A stretch of 64,000 nt of DNA, taken from contig NZ_CP022600.1 in assembly GCF_002952215.1 (NCBI RefSeq), positions 1,922,001-1,986,000 of the forward strand, written 5' to 3'. Positions 33,080-41,733 of this stretch are shown here, piece by piece. Each line of letters opens with the position of its first letter. Within the stretch, counting starts at the first letter, position 1. Both the position numbers and the translations under genes were made by a program. This stretch comes from Porphyrobacter sp. HT-58-2 (lineage in GTDB: Bacteria; Pseudomonadota; Alphaproteobacteria; Sphingomonadales; Sphingomonadaceae). Below the pieces are notes generated by a model. The model was not told the DNA's origin and searched no databases. It was given only the letters and a program-made list of their open reading frames with translations.

Positions 33080-35626
33080 TCAGGACGAAGGGCCAAAGGC
33101 GATCCGCTCGATCGCATCAGCCAGCTGGTGTCCGCGTGCGACTTCGGCATCGATCGCGGCAAAGGTGCCGGGCGAGCTCGAGAACAGGGTCGACGAATAT
33201 TCGTCGAGCACGAGCCGGCCGATGGCCTCGACCTCCGGGCCCTTGATGAAGACCTCCGAATAGTCATTGCCCGAGCGCTTCAGGCTGCGGATCAGCGTCT
33301 CGGTGCGATCATCCATGTCGAGGCGTTTGGAGGCCTTGAAGTCGGCGATGGTCTCGGGCTTCTGCTGCAGGATCAGCATCCAGTCGCTGTTCTCGAGCGC
33401 CGCGGTCGCCCCGTCGGACTTGTAGTAGTCGTTCAGGGACTGCGTCGCGGTCGCCAGCGCCCCGCCATATTTGCGGCAGGTGCGCGCATAGGTCTCGACG
33501 AACTCGCCCATCGAGCCGCCCTTCAGCATCGACCAGGCTTCATCGATCAAGAGGAGCTTGCGCACCTGCCGCGGGGTGCGGGTCATCGCCTGGCTGGTCA
33601 TGAACATGATCGCCGAGAGCACAACGCTGCGCAGTTCCTCGCGCGCGCCGAGATCCGACATCTCGAAGACCGTGAAATCGGTGTCGAGCGCGAGGCTCGC
33701 CGCGCCCTCGAAGAAAGCGCCATAGGTCCCGCCCGCCATGTAGGGCGCGAGCGAGGTCGCCAAATCATCGGCCATCTCGTGGCCGGTGCGGCTGAGGGCT
33801 TCGCCGACACTCGTGACCGTCGCTGCGGTGCCCGCCTCGTTCCAGACGGTGTTGACCGCCCGGTCGATGAGCCCGCGCTCGATATCGGACAGCGGCGCGG
33901 AATGCCGCGCCATCTGGCCGATGATCGCTTTCACCATCCCGAAGCAGTCGAGCCGGTAGTCCTCGTCCTCGGCCGCGCGCGCGGCGTCGATCATCGAGAA
34001 GGGATTGAGGCAGAACCCCGCCGCAAGCGTGAACTCGACGAACCGGCCGCCCTGGAGCTTCACCGAATGCTCGAAGCTGCGCCCGTCATCGATCACCACC
34101 ACCTGCGCGCCCGCACCGCGCAGCGCCGCGCACATTTCCTGCAGCAAGACCGACTTGCCCGAACCCGACTTGCCGCAGATTGCGACATTGTGATTGCCCG
34201 CCTCGTTCTCGAAGGGCGACCAGAAGAAGGGCTGGCCGCGCCGCCCGACAAACAGCAGGTGCGGGTGGGCACCGCCGAGATACTCGCCCTGCATCGGGGC
34301 GATGTTGGCAGCGGTTGTCGAAAGCAGGGTGCGCAAGCGCTTCAGGCGCTCCATGTCGGCACCGAGGCCGTCGGCAAGGGTCATCGGCATGGCAGCAAGC
34401 AGGCCCTGAATCTGGAGGAAACGTTCATCGGCAAGATCCCAGCCTGCCGCCTTGTAGATCGACTTGATCGCGCGCTCGTCGCTGTCACCGCGCCCGAGCG
34501 GCGAATAGGTGAGGAGGCCATAGAAGACCCGCACCAGCCGCCGGCCTTCCTGCAGCTCGGCCTGGACATGCTGCCACTCGGCCGCCTGTTCGCCGATGCG
34601 CGGCAGGAAGCGCGCGCTGCGCGTGCCCGAGAGGCTCGTGGTGCGCATGAACTTGAACCCGGCCCTGGCTTCGGCGGCCTCGCGGTCGGGATAGACAAGG
34701 CACAGCATTGTTGCTGCAGGGCAGGGGAAGCGCAGCTTGTCGGTGAACAGGTCGCCGATCAGCCGCGCGCATTCCCACGGGGCCCAGCGCGCGGGCGTAT
34801 TGCGCACCGCAAAATGCCGGACATCGAAGGCATCGGGATAGATCGCACCGATCTCGGGCACGCCGTCATGGCTCTTGCCGGTCGGACGGAACCGCTCGGT
34901 TGCAAGCCGCATGCGGTCTTCCTGCACAACGAGCTCGATATCGTGGCGGATCGCCTGCGCCGCGATCGCATCATTGGGGTTGTAGGCGGTAAGGTCTTCC
35001 TGCGGGGCTGTGGTGGGCGAGGTCAGGTCATCGATCAGCGCGATGAGGCTTTCAGGGCCAACCTCGACCACGCCCAGACTGAGCGAGCGCAGCATGGCAA
35101 TCAGCCCGTCGCGGGTCTGCTTCAGCTCCTCATGGGAGACATGCTTCGATGCAGGGACGCTGACCGAGACGATCACCTGGTGGTGGCGCGCATGAAACGG
35201 CGCGTCGCCCGAGCCCGATTTCCAGACCAGGCCATAGAGATGCTTCGCCCGGTGGCGCGCGATTGCCTCATAGACCCCGCCCTGAAGGTAGCGGGGGCCA
35301 AACCAGGGCGCGATGATCCGGCTGATGCGCGGGCTCGCCCAGTGCAGCACCTGCAGGCACGCGCCTGGCGGCAGACCCTCGGAGAAGAACTGGCCGAGGA
35401 TCTCGCCGGTGCGCTCGTCAGCGCCGATCAGCGGCGTGACTGAAAGGACGAAGCCCTTCGAGCGGGCATTGAGATAGAGCCGGCTACCCGGATCATAGAC
35501 CCGGTAAGGCAGCCAGTCGGAGAGCTGATCGAGCATCAGCGACGGGCGCCCCGCCTCGGCCTGCTCGGCATCGCCGAGCAGGCCGGTGAGCAGCGAATGG
35601 GTGAATGTGCTGAGCTTCAATGCCAT
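33080..35626 (-). CDS. traC: Type IV secretion ATPase TraC (VirB4 family)
   Basis: 848 residues from ATG 35626 (TGATG coupling with traV). The N-terminal half matches the TraC/VirB4 domain. Walker A CGKSGSGKSVL lies at about 485-495, Walker B KLLLIDEAWSML at about 690-702, and the TQSLNDYYKS box follows. It powers pilin extraction and pilus assembly at the inner membrane. No defect is seen. Confidence 0.96.
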   Translation of the reverse strand: MALKLSTFTHSLLTGLLGDAEQAEAGRPSLMLDQLSDWLPYRVYDPGSRLYLNARSKGFVLSVTPLIGADERTGEILGQFFSEGLPPGACLQVLHWASPRISRIIAPWFGPRYLQGGVYEAIARHRAKHLYGLVWKSGSGDAPFHARHHQVIVSVSVPASKHVSHEELKQTRDGLIAMLRSLSLGVVEVGPESLIALIDDLTSPTTAPQEDLTAYNPNDAIAAQAIRHDIELVVQEDRMRLATERFRPTGKSHDGVPEIGAIYPDAFDVRHFAVRNTPARWAPWECARLIGDLFTDKLRFPCPAATMLCLVYPDREAAEARAGFKFMRTTSLSGTRSARFLPRIGEQAAEWQHVQAELQEGRRLVRVFYGLLTYSPLGRGDSDERAIKSIYKAAGWDLADERFLQIQGLLAAMPMTLADGLGADMERLKRLRTLLSTTAANIAPMQGEYLGGAHPHLLFVGRRGQPFFWSPFENEAGNHNVAICGKSGSGKSVLLQEMCAALRGAGAQVVVIDDGRSFEHSVKLQGGRFVEFTLAAGFCLNPFSMIDAARAAEDEDYRLDCFGMVKAIIGQMARHSAPLSDIERGLIDRAVNTVWNEAGTAATVTSVGEALSRTGHEMADDLATSLAPYMAGGTYGAFFEGAASLALDTDFTVFEMSDLGAREELRSVVLSAIMFMTSQAMTRTPRQVRKLLLIDEAWSMLKGGSMGEFVETYARTCRKYGGALATATQSLNDYYKSDGATAALENSDWMLILQQKPETIADFKASKRLDMDDRTETLIRSLKRSGNDYSEVFIKGPEVEAIGRLVLDEYSSTLFSSSPGTFAAIDAEVARGHQLADAIERIAFGPSS

Positions 35627-36360
35627 CACTTGGGCTCCCCGGGCGTGCTGGCACCGCTCCTGGCAGCCTCGATGGCCTCGAGGCTCGGATAGGTCAGCGG
35701 GGAGGGGGAGCCAGATGGCCGAGGGGCTCGATCATGCGGGGACGCAGGCATGTCGAACCCCTCGGCCGCCGGTGCGCTGGCACCGGCATCGGCCTCGCGC
35801 GCCGTGGAGGGGGGGACCAGCGGCGAGGCCAAGGGGGAAAGGTGATTGCTGGGCGAAGACGAAAACAGGGGCGAGGGATCGTCATCGCTGTCCGGTGCGG
35901 CATCGCGATCGGTGGTGGATGCCCGCACTTCCAGGGCAGTCTTCAACTGACGGCGCAGCTGCCGCATCAGCGGCGTTGCGGCTTCGCTGCCTGGGCGGCG
36001 GCGCAGCTCGGCCGCCCAGCGCGGGTTTTCGATGACGGCCCATGCCACCGCCTCATCATGCAGGGTTCCGGTCTCATCGACGCGCGCCGGAAAGACGATC
36101 TTCAAGGTGCGCTCGGCGGTGCGCGCCTGATCGCCCGGGTCGACCATGCGCGGCGGGCGGAGGGTGCTTCTGGGCGTTTCAGCCTGCCTGATCTCGCCCG
36201 CCGCGCGCGCGTCGATGATATGCGAGGGCGCGCAGTCTCCCTGCGGAGCACGGCACTGGAACGAGCCTTCGACATTGGTGCCGAAGGTGGCGCAGCCAGA
36301 GAGCAGGACGGCGAGGGTGGCGCATAGCGGAAGTCGGATATTGTGACGCATGGCGATCAT
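35626..36360 (-). CDS. traV: Type IV secretion lipoprotein TraV (VirB7-like)
   Basis: 244 residues, longer than F TraV (171). The signal peptide ends in the lipobox LLSGC, followed by ATFGTNVEGSFQCRAPQGDC, the conserved TraV block. The C-terminal 90 residues are a low-complexity Pro/Ser/Ala/Asp extension. TraV anchors the TraB-TraK core complex in the outer membrane. The start ATG overlaps the dsbC stop. Confidence 0.9.
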   Translation of the reverse strand: MIAMRHNIRLPLCATLAVLLSGCATFGTNVEGSFQCRAPQGDCAPSHIIDARAAGEIRQAETPRSTLRPPRMVDPGDQARTAERTLKIVFPARVDETGTLHDEAVAWAVIENPRWAAELRRRPGSEAATPLMRQLRRQLKTALEVRASTTDRDAAPDSDDDPSPLFSSSPSNHLSPLASPLVPPSTAREADAGASAPAAEGFDMPASPHDRAPRPSGSPSPLTYPSLEAIEAARSGASTPGEPK

Positions 36361-37247
36361 CCTTTCTTGGTCAGGGTCTGCGCCGGCATGGGCTTGCCAG
36401 CGAGGAAGGCGCGCAGCACATGCGCCGGGCGGTAGCCCTCAAGCACCGCGCCATCGGACGGGCGCACGATCACCGGCGTGCCATTGAAACCATTGGCCCT
36501 GGCAAAGGCCTCGTTGGCATCGAGACCGCTGGTGTCGCAGGGCCTGGGATTGGCGAGCGCAGTGCCGGCATAGGCCAGCCGCAGCGCCAGATCGGGGCGC
36601 GGCGCACACAGCACCCGTTCGGCCTCGCGGCGGCTTTCGGCCCCGAAGATCGCAATCGGGCGCTCCTCGACCCGCGCGCCAATCGCCTTCAGCTCATCCT
36701 CGAGCTTCTTGCAGTAAGCGCAGTTGAAGTCGGAAAAGACCACCGCCTTGAGGCCGTTGGCCGGTCCCCACATGATCGCGCCCTTGGCCGGAAGCCCTGC
36801 GAGCGAGACCTTGGTGGCGCTCCCGCGCGGGGCTTGCTGCGATGCCTCTTTTGCCTGCGCATTGCGCGGCGCGCCGGCGGTGAGGAGGTCAGGGTTGAGC
36901 TCGAGCAACCGCGCCGCGGTCAGATCCTGGCGCGTCTCCATGTCGTAGACCCGGCCGATCACGAGATAGCGGGCCGCCCGGTCGATGTAGAACAGCGTCG
37001 ATTTGGACGCGACCTCGCACAGGCCCCCAAGCCCCTTGCAGTCTATCTGGGTAATCGGCGTCTTGGGCAGGCGCAGTTCGAGCGCTGTCCTGACCGTCGC
37101 CGTATCTGGCGTCTTCGCCGTGCTGGCAAGGCTGGCTGCAGCCCATCCGGTGGCTCCCGACAGCGCGATCAGCGATGCGATCGCGGCGGCGGGGCGGATC
37201 CAGCGCGCAGATGTGCGCGCCGGGGAATGGTTGTCTTGTCCGCTCAT
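36357..37247 (-). CDS. dsbC: Thiol-disulfide isomerase DsbC of the transfer operon
   Basis: 296 residues. A membrane anchor (AAAIASLIALSGATGWAAAS) is followed by the DsbC-like dimerisation domain (TLFYIDRAARYLVIGRVYDM) and a thioredoxin fold with the active site FNCAYCKK (C176, C179) and cis-Pro in NGTPVIV. It would isomerise disulfides in TraN, TraU and TraH in the periplasm. It overlaps traB and traV by 4 bases each. Confidence 0.93.
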   Translation of the reverse strand: MSGQDNHSPARTSARWIRPAAAIASLIALSGATGWAAASLASTAKTPDTATVRTALELRLPKTPITQIDCKGLGGLCEVASKSTLFYIDRAARYLVIGRVYDMETRQDLTAARLLELNPDLLTAGAPRNAQAKEASQQAPRGSATKVSLAGLPAKGAIMWGPANGLKAVVFSDFNCAYCKKLEDELKAIGARVEERPIAIFGAESRREAERVLCAPRPDLALRLAYAGTALANPRPCDTSGLDANEAFARANGFNGTPVIVRPSDGAVLEGYRPAHVLRAFLAGKPMPAQTLTKKG

Positions 37248-38578
37248 TGGGAATTCCTCACATAGACGCCGTCGAGAAAGACGATCTCGACTGCGATGCC
37301 GGTCGGCATCTCGACGACGGGTTGGTATTGTTCAGCGCGTTCGATGAGGTACCTGCTGACCGTGTCAGCCGCCTCGCCCGCGCCCTGGCCGAGACCGCCC
37401 GCGACAATGTCGGTCGCGGACAGGGAAGGGCGCTGCTGGCCAGCGCCCAGCTGCCCGGCAAAGATCCCATTGGCATTGGCCGAAAAGCCGCGCCCGAACC
37501 CGCCGACGATGCCGGCAAGCAGCGCCTGACTGACGAGATTGCCTTCGCGGCTGACCACGCGGCCGCGCACCCCGGACTTGCCGGCAAAGCTGATGAAGCC
37601 CTTGACCTCGCTCACCGCGACCCGGCCGCCGGGCTGGTCGCAGGTCATGCGGGCAAGCTTCACATAGACCTTCTCGGACGAGAGATCGCCGCGCGCCGCG
37701 CCGTTGACAATGCAACCCTCGATCCGCGTGGTCAGCACCTTGCCGTTCTGCATGACCGAGCGCGCAGGCCCCGTGATCCGCAGCACCACGGGCAGCGGAT
37801 CGGTCTGGCTGCTGACCCCGGCCGAAGCATCGACGCCCACGATCACCCGCGCCGAAGCATAGGAATTTGGCGGGAGGTAGTCGGGCGAATCCTCGACCAC
37901 CACCGGCGGCGCTTCAGGCCGGATCGCGCGGGCGCCGCCGCCTGCTGCCTTGTCGCCGCCAAAGCTCATCAGCGTGACTTCGCCGGGCGCAGCAAAGGTC
38001 GGTTCGCCTGCGCCTTGCGGTCCGCCCAGTGTCGATATCGGCGTGGGCGCGCGCCCACGGCCATCATAACCGCCCGCCTGCGGGCCATAGGCCGGCACCG
38101 GCGCGTTGGGCGGGGGCGGGGCGCTCTGGCTCGCAAGCCGCGAGCGCAGTTCGGCGTTCTCCGCCGAGATGGCGTCGATCGCGGCCTGACCGTCGGTGCG
38201 CATCGCCTGGTTTTCCGACTTCAGCGCCGCAAGCTGCGCTTCGATCTCCGAGCGCGGAACGCTCGTGTCCTTCAGCGCCTTCTGCTCGCGCGACACCGCC
38301 TCGAGCCGGTTGCCATAGGTCGCCACAAACTCGCGCTGGGAGAGGTCCCGGTTCACAAGGCCAGCCGTATCGATGGTCTGGGCCGCATGAGGGTCATTGC
38401 CCTTGGCGCGGTCATCGCCGCCAAGGATGAGCCAGCTGCCGCCCGCCAGGACCACCGCACCGATCGCGATGAGCAGCAGCTTCTGGCGGCGCGCGGTGGC
38501 GGCGTTGAGGTTGGCGACCGGAGCGATGCTGACTGTCTCGGTCTGGGCTGTAGCGGCCGGAGTGGGCGTGTCGCTCAT
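37244..38578 (-). CDS. traB: Type IV secretion core protein TraB (VirB10 family)
   Basis: 444 residues. One membrane helix (KLLLIAIGAVVLAGGSWLIL, about 33-52), then a coiled coil (about 85-150), a Pro/Gly-rich linker, and the C-terminal VirB10/TraB domain with NSYASARVIVGVDASAGVS and KVLTTRIEGCIVNGAARGDL. It spans the envelope and connects the inner-membrane ATPase to the outer-membrane ring. Stop and start overlap neighbours. Confidence 0.95.
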   Translation of the reverse strand: MSDTPTPAATAQTETVSIAPVANLNAATARRQKLLLIAIGAVVLAGGSWLILGGDDRAKGNDPHAAQTIDTAGLVNRDLSQREFVATYGNRLEAVSREQKALKDTSVPRSEIEAQLAALKSENQAMRTDGQAAIDAISAENAELRSRLASQSAPPPPNAPVPAYGPQAGGYDGRGRAPTPISTLGGPQGAGEPTFAAPGEVTLMSFGGDKAAGGGARAIRPEAPPVVVEDSPDYLPPNSYASARVIVGVDASAGVSSQTDPLPVVLRITGPARSVMQNGKVLTTRIEGCIVNGAARGDLSSEKVYVKLARMTCDQPGGRVAVSEVKGFISFAGKSGVRGRVVSREGNLVSQALLAGIVGGFGRGFSANANGIFAGQLGAGQQRPSLSATDIVAGGLGQGAGEAADTVSRYLIERAEQYQPVVEMPTGIAVEIVFLDGVYVRNSQ

Positions 38579-39336
38579 TGGCCCTGCTCCCCGTTCGCAC
38601 CGACCACGAAGGCGGTTGTGCTCATGCCGGGCGCGAGCACAGGTCTGACGATCGCAACCGCGAGCGCGCCAGCGGGCGCAAGGTCGCGCTCAGCGAGCGT
38701 GACATTTGCCTTGCCGCGATTGGCGATGCGGATGACCTTGCCGGCAAGGCTGCTGCCCTCGTAATCGGCGATCAGCTGCACCTCGAGATCGCCGACGCGG
38801 GCAGGGCTCGCTGCCACCTGCCGGACCTCGAAGCCCTGGACCGAACGGTCATCCGCCATCGCCTGGATGAGGCGCACCGCGCTCGCGGTAAGCGGGGTCT
38901 CCTTCTCCCAGTCTGCCGCCATGTTCCGCGCAATCGCCGGGTTGGTGATGAAGACTTGGACGGCGGGGATGGGCTCGATCCGGCAGGCAATCTTGTAGAC
39001 GAAGCCCTTGCGGGTCGTGGCAAAGAAGCTTATCGCGCGGGCTGCAAAGGTCTCGGGCACCGAGACATAGATATCGCCGCGCAGCGGCTCGTTGGTCACC
39101 GCGAAATCATTGTAGGGCGTGCCGCTCGAAATCTTCGAGACGCTCGCGAACTGGTCGTCGGCGAGCGCAAAGCGGGTGAGCTCGCGCGCCGAAACGGCGC
39201 ATTCGATGCTCGACCCATCGGCGGCCTGCCGGAACTGATCCGCGGCAAGCGTCGGGCTTGCGCCAACGAGGGTCAGGGCGAGCGCGGCGGCGCTGGCAAG
39301 CCACTTCGCGGGCCTTAAGGCGTGAGCGTAAGCCAT
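38575..39336 (-). CDS. traK: Type IV secretion outer-membrane ring protein TraK (VirB9-like)
   Basis: 253 residues from ATG 39336, which has GGAGG 8 bases upstream and TGATG coupling to traE. Signal peptide ASAAALALTLVGASPTLA, then the secretin-like TraK domain (EPLRGDIYVSVPETFAARAI). It forms the outer-membrane ring with TraV and TraB. Confidence 0.92.
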   Translation of the reverse strand: MAYAHALRPAKWLASAAALALTLVGASPTLAADQFRQAADGSSIECAVSARELTRFALADDQFASVSKISSGTPYNDFAVTNEPLRGDIYVSVPETFAARAISFFATTRKGFVYKIACRIEPIPAVQVFITNPAIARNMAADWEKETPLTASAVRLIQAMADDRSVQGFEVRQVAASPARVGDLEVQLIADYEGSSLAGKVIRIANRGKANVTLAERDLAPAGALAVAIVRPVLAPGMSTTAFVVGANGEQGQ

Positions 39337-39908
39337 CAACGGGCCTCCTTGGATGTGTCTTTGATGGGAAGCTGGGCGAACCCGGCGAGCGCGAGCCGCA
39401 GCCCGCGATAGGTCCAGGTGAACCGGAAGCGCCGGTCATCACTGGCGATCACCTGTGCGCCCACGAAGGTCTTGAGCGTTCCCGTGACCTCCGAGGTGAG
39501 GCCCTTGGGATCGACGGTCATCGAGCGGATGACGAAGGCTTGGGTGACGTCCGAGCCGCGCTGTTCGGCGACGATCTTCACCAGATCGGCCTTGAGCTGG
39601 CCGTGGCTGACAGGGTCTGCGAGCTTCAGAATCTCGCCCATCCAGTAGTCGAGGCCCTCGGGGCTGCGATTGAGCAGCACCAGCGCGGTATCGCGGGTCA
39701 CAAGCTCGAGATAATCCGCATCGACCCCGGCGCTGCTCACCGTGAGTTCGCGCGGCACGGTCGGCAGCAGCACGACCTCGCGGTCTCGCGTTGCGGCAAG
39801 GCTGGTCGCCACGACCAGCGCAATCCCGAGCCCGGCACTGGTGAGCGCGAACAGATTGCGCTGGCGCAGCAGGGTCTGCTGGCGCTCATGGGAAATGTCG
39901 GCAAACAT
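39336..39908 (-). CDS. traE: F-type pilus assembly protein TraE (VirB5/VirB8-like)
   Basis: 190 residues, like F TraE (188). One N-terminal membrane helix (LFALTSAGLGIALVVATSLA) is followed by the conserved VVLLPTVPRELTVSSAGVDA and YLELVTRDTALVLLNRSPEG. It is needed for pilus assembly at the inner membrane. Confidence 0.93.
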   Translation of the reverse strand: MFADISHERQQTLLRQRNLFALTSAGLGIALVVATSLAATRDREVVLLPTVPRELTVSSAGVDADYLELVTRDTALVLLNRSPEGLDYWMGEILKLADPVSHGQLKADLVKIVAEQRGSDVTQAFVIRSMTVDPKGLTSEVTGTLKTFVGAQVIASDDRRFRFTWTYRGLRLALAGFAQLPIKDTSKEAR

Positions 39909-39920
39909 GATTGTCTCCCC

Positions 39921-40208
39921 TCAACCGGCAAGCAGGCGGCAGTGGGAAGGCGGCGTGGATTTGAGACCCAGTAATCCGGCCGGCAGATACCAATAGGCGG
40001 CATGGGCTACCCAGGAGCTGGCGCGTCCTGCTTTTGCCTTTCGCAGCGCGAACCAGGCGCCGAACGCAACAATGATGCCGATAAAGATATGCTGGCTGAG
40101 GATCCCCCAGGTGAAGGGGACAATCATTCCGGCAAACTCGTCGATGGTCCAGAAGCCGATAAGCTCCGGATCGTCAAGCCGCCGGGGAATAATGTAAGGG
40201 TCTGCCAT
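39921..40208 (-). CDS. traL: F-type pilus assembly protein TraL (VirB3-like)
   Basis: 95 residues. IPRRLDDPELIGFWTIDEFA is the TraL signature, followed by two membrane helices (GMIVPFTWGILSQHIFIGII and the adjoining VAFGAWFALR). It is needed for pilus assembly. It lies between traA and traE as in F. Confidence 0.93.
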   Translation of the reverse strand: MADPYIIPRRLDDPELIGFWTIDEFAGMIVPFTWGILSQHIFIGIIVAFGAWFALRKAKAGRASSWVAHAAYWYLPAGLLGLKSTPPSHCRLLAG

Positions 40209-40237
40209 CTGAGCGCCGCCTTCCCGTGGCCGCTACG

Positions 40238-40582
40238 TCAGATGACCGCGGTCACAACCGAGGTGACGATCGGCACGCCGGTGCCAACCCCGATGCCGAC
40301 ACCCACCGGCACAGCGACCTGGCCAAGCGAGAAGCGGCCCGAGGCAAGGCCGATGAGGCCGCCCGCAAGGCTGAGCACCGTGATGATCTTGCCGCCCGAG
40401 CCCTCAAGGAAGTTCGTGAACTGTGCGAGAGCCGGGTCGAAAGTCGTGTCGGCACCGGCATAGGCGGTACCTGCAGCGAGGCTGGCAATGAGCGCGGGGA
40501 TGACAAAGGTCATCGCCCGCTTGGCTTTGGTAGCGCGCTGGCAGGACACGCCGGCACGTTGGAGGAGGGTGGGGGACTGCAT
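40238..40582 (-). CDS. traA: Conjugative pilin precursor TraA
   Basis: 114 residues. A long leader ends at a signal cleavage region (LIASLAAGTAYA). The mature part of about 70 residues has two hydrophobic helices (IITVLSLAGGLIGLASG and VAVPVGVGIGVGTGVPIVTS), the F-pilin layout. It is the first gene of the operon, as in F. An internal ATG (MTFVIPALIASLAAGTAYA) would give a shorter leader. Confidence 0.88.
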   Translation of the reverse strand: MQSPTLLQRAGVSCQRATKAKRAMTFVIPALIASLAAGTAYAGADTTFDPALAQFTNFLEGSGGKIITVLSLAGGLIGLASGRFSLGQVAVPVGVGIGVGTGVPIVTSVVTAVI

Positions 40583-40930
40583 TCGAGAACTCCATGCGGG
40601 AGGGTAGGGCAGCGTCCTTGCGTTCGCTGTGGGTTCTCTATGCGTCTAGGAAGTTGATGTAGGAAAGTTGGAAGGCGCCTGACGGCCCACAGGCGGACGC
40701 ATAGGGACGCTGACAAGCGGCTACGTTGCCAAATCTATAACAAAACAGCAACTTTATAGCACTTTACTGTCGGTCCTTCGCAACATGACGGTCAGCAATT
40801 GACAACGAATCAAGCTCTGAGATCGATTCGCCTAGAACCGAGATGTTCGATATATGTTCTAAATTGTTTCCTACATGGACGGCGCGCGATAAGCCTGCGA
40901 CTCACTTGCTCATCGACAGGAGTCGTCACC
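40583..40930. other. Divergent intergenic region, likely transfer promoter region
   Basis: 348 bases between traA (minus) and the HTH gene (plus). It is AT-richer than its surroundings (tataacaaaacagcaacttt near 40733). It contains a nested inverted repeat at 40638-40704. Promoters for both directions must lie here, but I cannot assign -35/-10 boxes with confidence. An origin of transfer could also be here, though nothing proves it. Confidence 0.5.
40638..40704 (-). promoter_or_regulatory. Nested inverted repeat in the traA leader
   Basis: The outer arms CTATGCGTC (40638-40646) and GACGCATAG (40696-40704) are perfect complements. Inside them, directly next to the right arm, CGCCTG (40676-40681) and CAGGCG (40690-40695) form a stem with an 8-base loop. 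The structure ends 56 bases upstream of the traA start codon. It could be an RNA leader structure, a repressor site or part of an origin of transfer. Confidence 0.5.
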
Positions 40931-41383
40931 ATGCATCAATCCGGCATCCCGACGAATGCGAGCCTCGCACGCGTTCTGACCCACGCCATCGAAACGGCCG
41001 ACAAGCCGAAGCATCAGATCGCCAGTGAAGCAGGGATCCATCGTGTAACCCTCTTCAAGATCATGCGCGGCGAGCATGTCATCAGCATCGACAGGGCAGT
41101 GCGGATCTTCGAGATCTGCGGCGCCTGTCCTCACGTCGCCATCGTGTTGACGCTCGCCGGTGAAGAGGTGCTGGCCTGCGATTGGATGCGCCGTGACATG
41201 GGCGCATTCCTCGATGCATTCATAACCAGCCTGCCCGGGCAGCTCGATCGCACCCTCGGTCGCCGGATCGCCGACCTCAGACCACGATGGGCAGCCGGCA
41301 CGTCGCAGCTCGTCGCCAAGCTGCTCGCCAAACACATCGATGATCTCGCCAATCGCGAGATCGGCATGACCCTCATCCGCTAA
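40931..41383 (+). CDS. HTH transcriptional regulator (XRE-like)
   Basis: 150 residues from ATG 40931 with AGGAG 9 bases upstream. The helix-turn-helix is KHQIASEAGIHRVTLFKIMR, followed by a helical C-terminus with no known domain. It is transcribed divergently from traA, the usual place for a transfer regulator, so control of the conjugation operon is likely. The frame is open upstream to 40799 without a good start. Confidence 0.8.
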   Translation: MHQSGIPTNASLARVLTHAIETADKPKHQIASEAGIHRVTLFKIMRGEHVISIDRAVRIFEICGACPHVAIVLTLAGEEVLACDWMRRDMGAFLDAFITSLPGQLDRTLGRRIADLRPRWAAGTSQLVAKLLAKHIDDLANREIGMTLIR

Positions 41384-41433
41384 AGCCGTGGAGGCTTGGG
41401 ACGGGCCTCACGCATTACTCAAAAGGACCGACA

Positions 41434-41700
41434 ATGACTGCCAAGCCTCACAGCACTGCCGAAAGCACCGCCTGCACTGACACAAGGGAGCCTTCGATCA
41501 CTATGCCATCCCGCCTGCTTCGTCTGCCTGAGGTCGTTGCAAGAGTGGGTCTGCGCCGCTCGACAATATACAAGCGCATGAGTGACGGGCGCTTCCCCAA
41601 GTGCCGCTCGCTGGGCGCCAAGTGCTCAGTCTGGGTCGAAGCGGAAATCGACGCCTGGATCGAAAATGTCGTGCGATCCGGAAACCAGGCCGACCATTAA
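41434..41700 (+). CDS. AlpA-family DNA-binding protein
   Basis: 88 residues. LLRLPEVVARVGLRRSTIYK, then RMSDGRFPKCRSLGAKCSVW and EAEIDAWI, form the MerR-like AlpA/excisionase winged helix. AlpA proteins activate integrase or act as excision factors in P4-like elements. Here it follows the HTH gene by 50 bases and probably shares its transcript. The first 22 residues look like a linker; ATG 41503 (MPSRLLRLPEV) is a good alternative start. Confidence 0.88.
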   Translation: MTAKPHSTAESTACTDTREPSITMPSRLLRLPEVVARVGLRRSTIYKRMSDGRFPKCRSLGAKCSVWVEAEIDAWIENVVRSGNQADH

Positions 41701-41733
41701 TGGATCGCGTGCCTCAATCTGCAGAGCAGTGCG

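Noticed and set aside
33044..35443. Long plus-strand open frame (799 codons) opposite traC
   Set aside because: Arginine/glycine/aspartate-rich shadow of the traC frame in high-GC DNA; no domains, and traC matches its family fully.
37175..38764. Plus-strand open frame of 529 codons opposite dsbC and traB
   Set aside because: Low-complexity antisense text over the well-supported traB gene.
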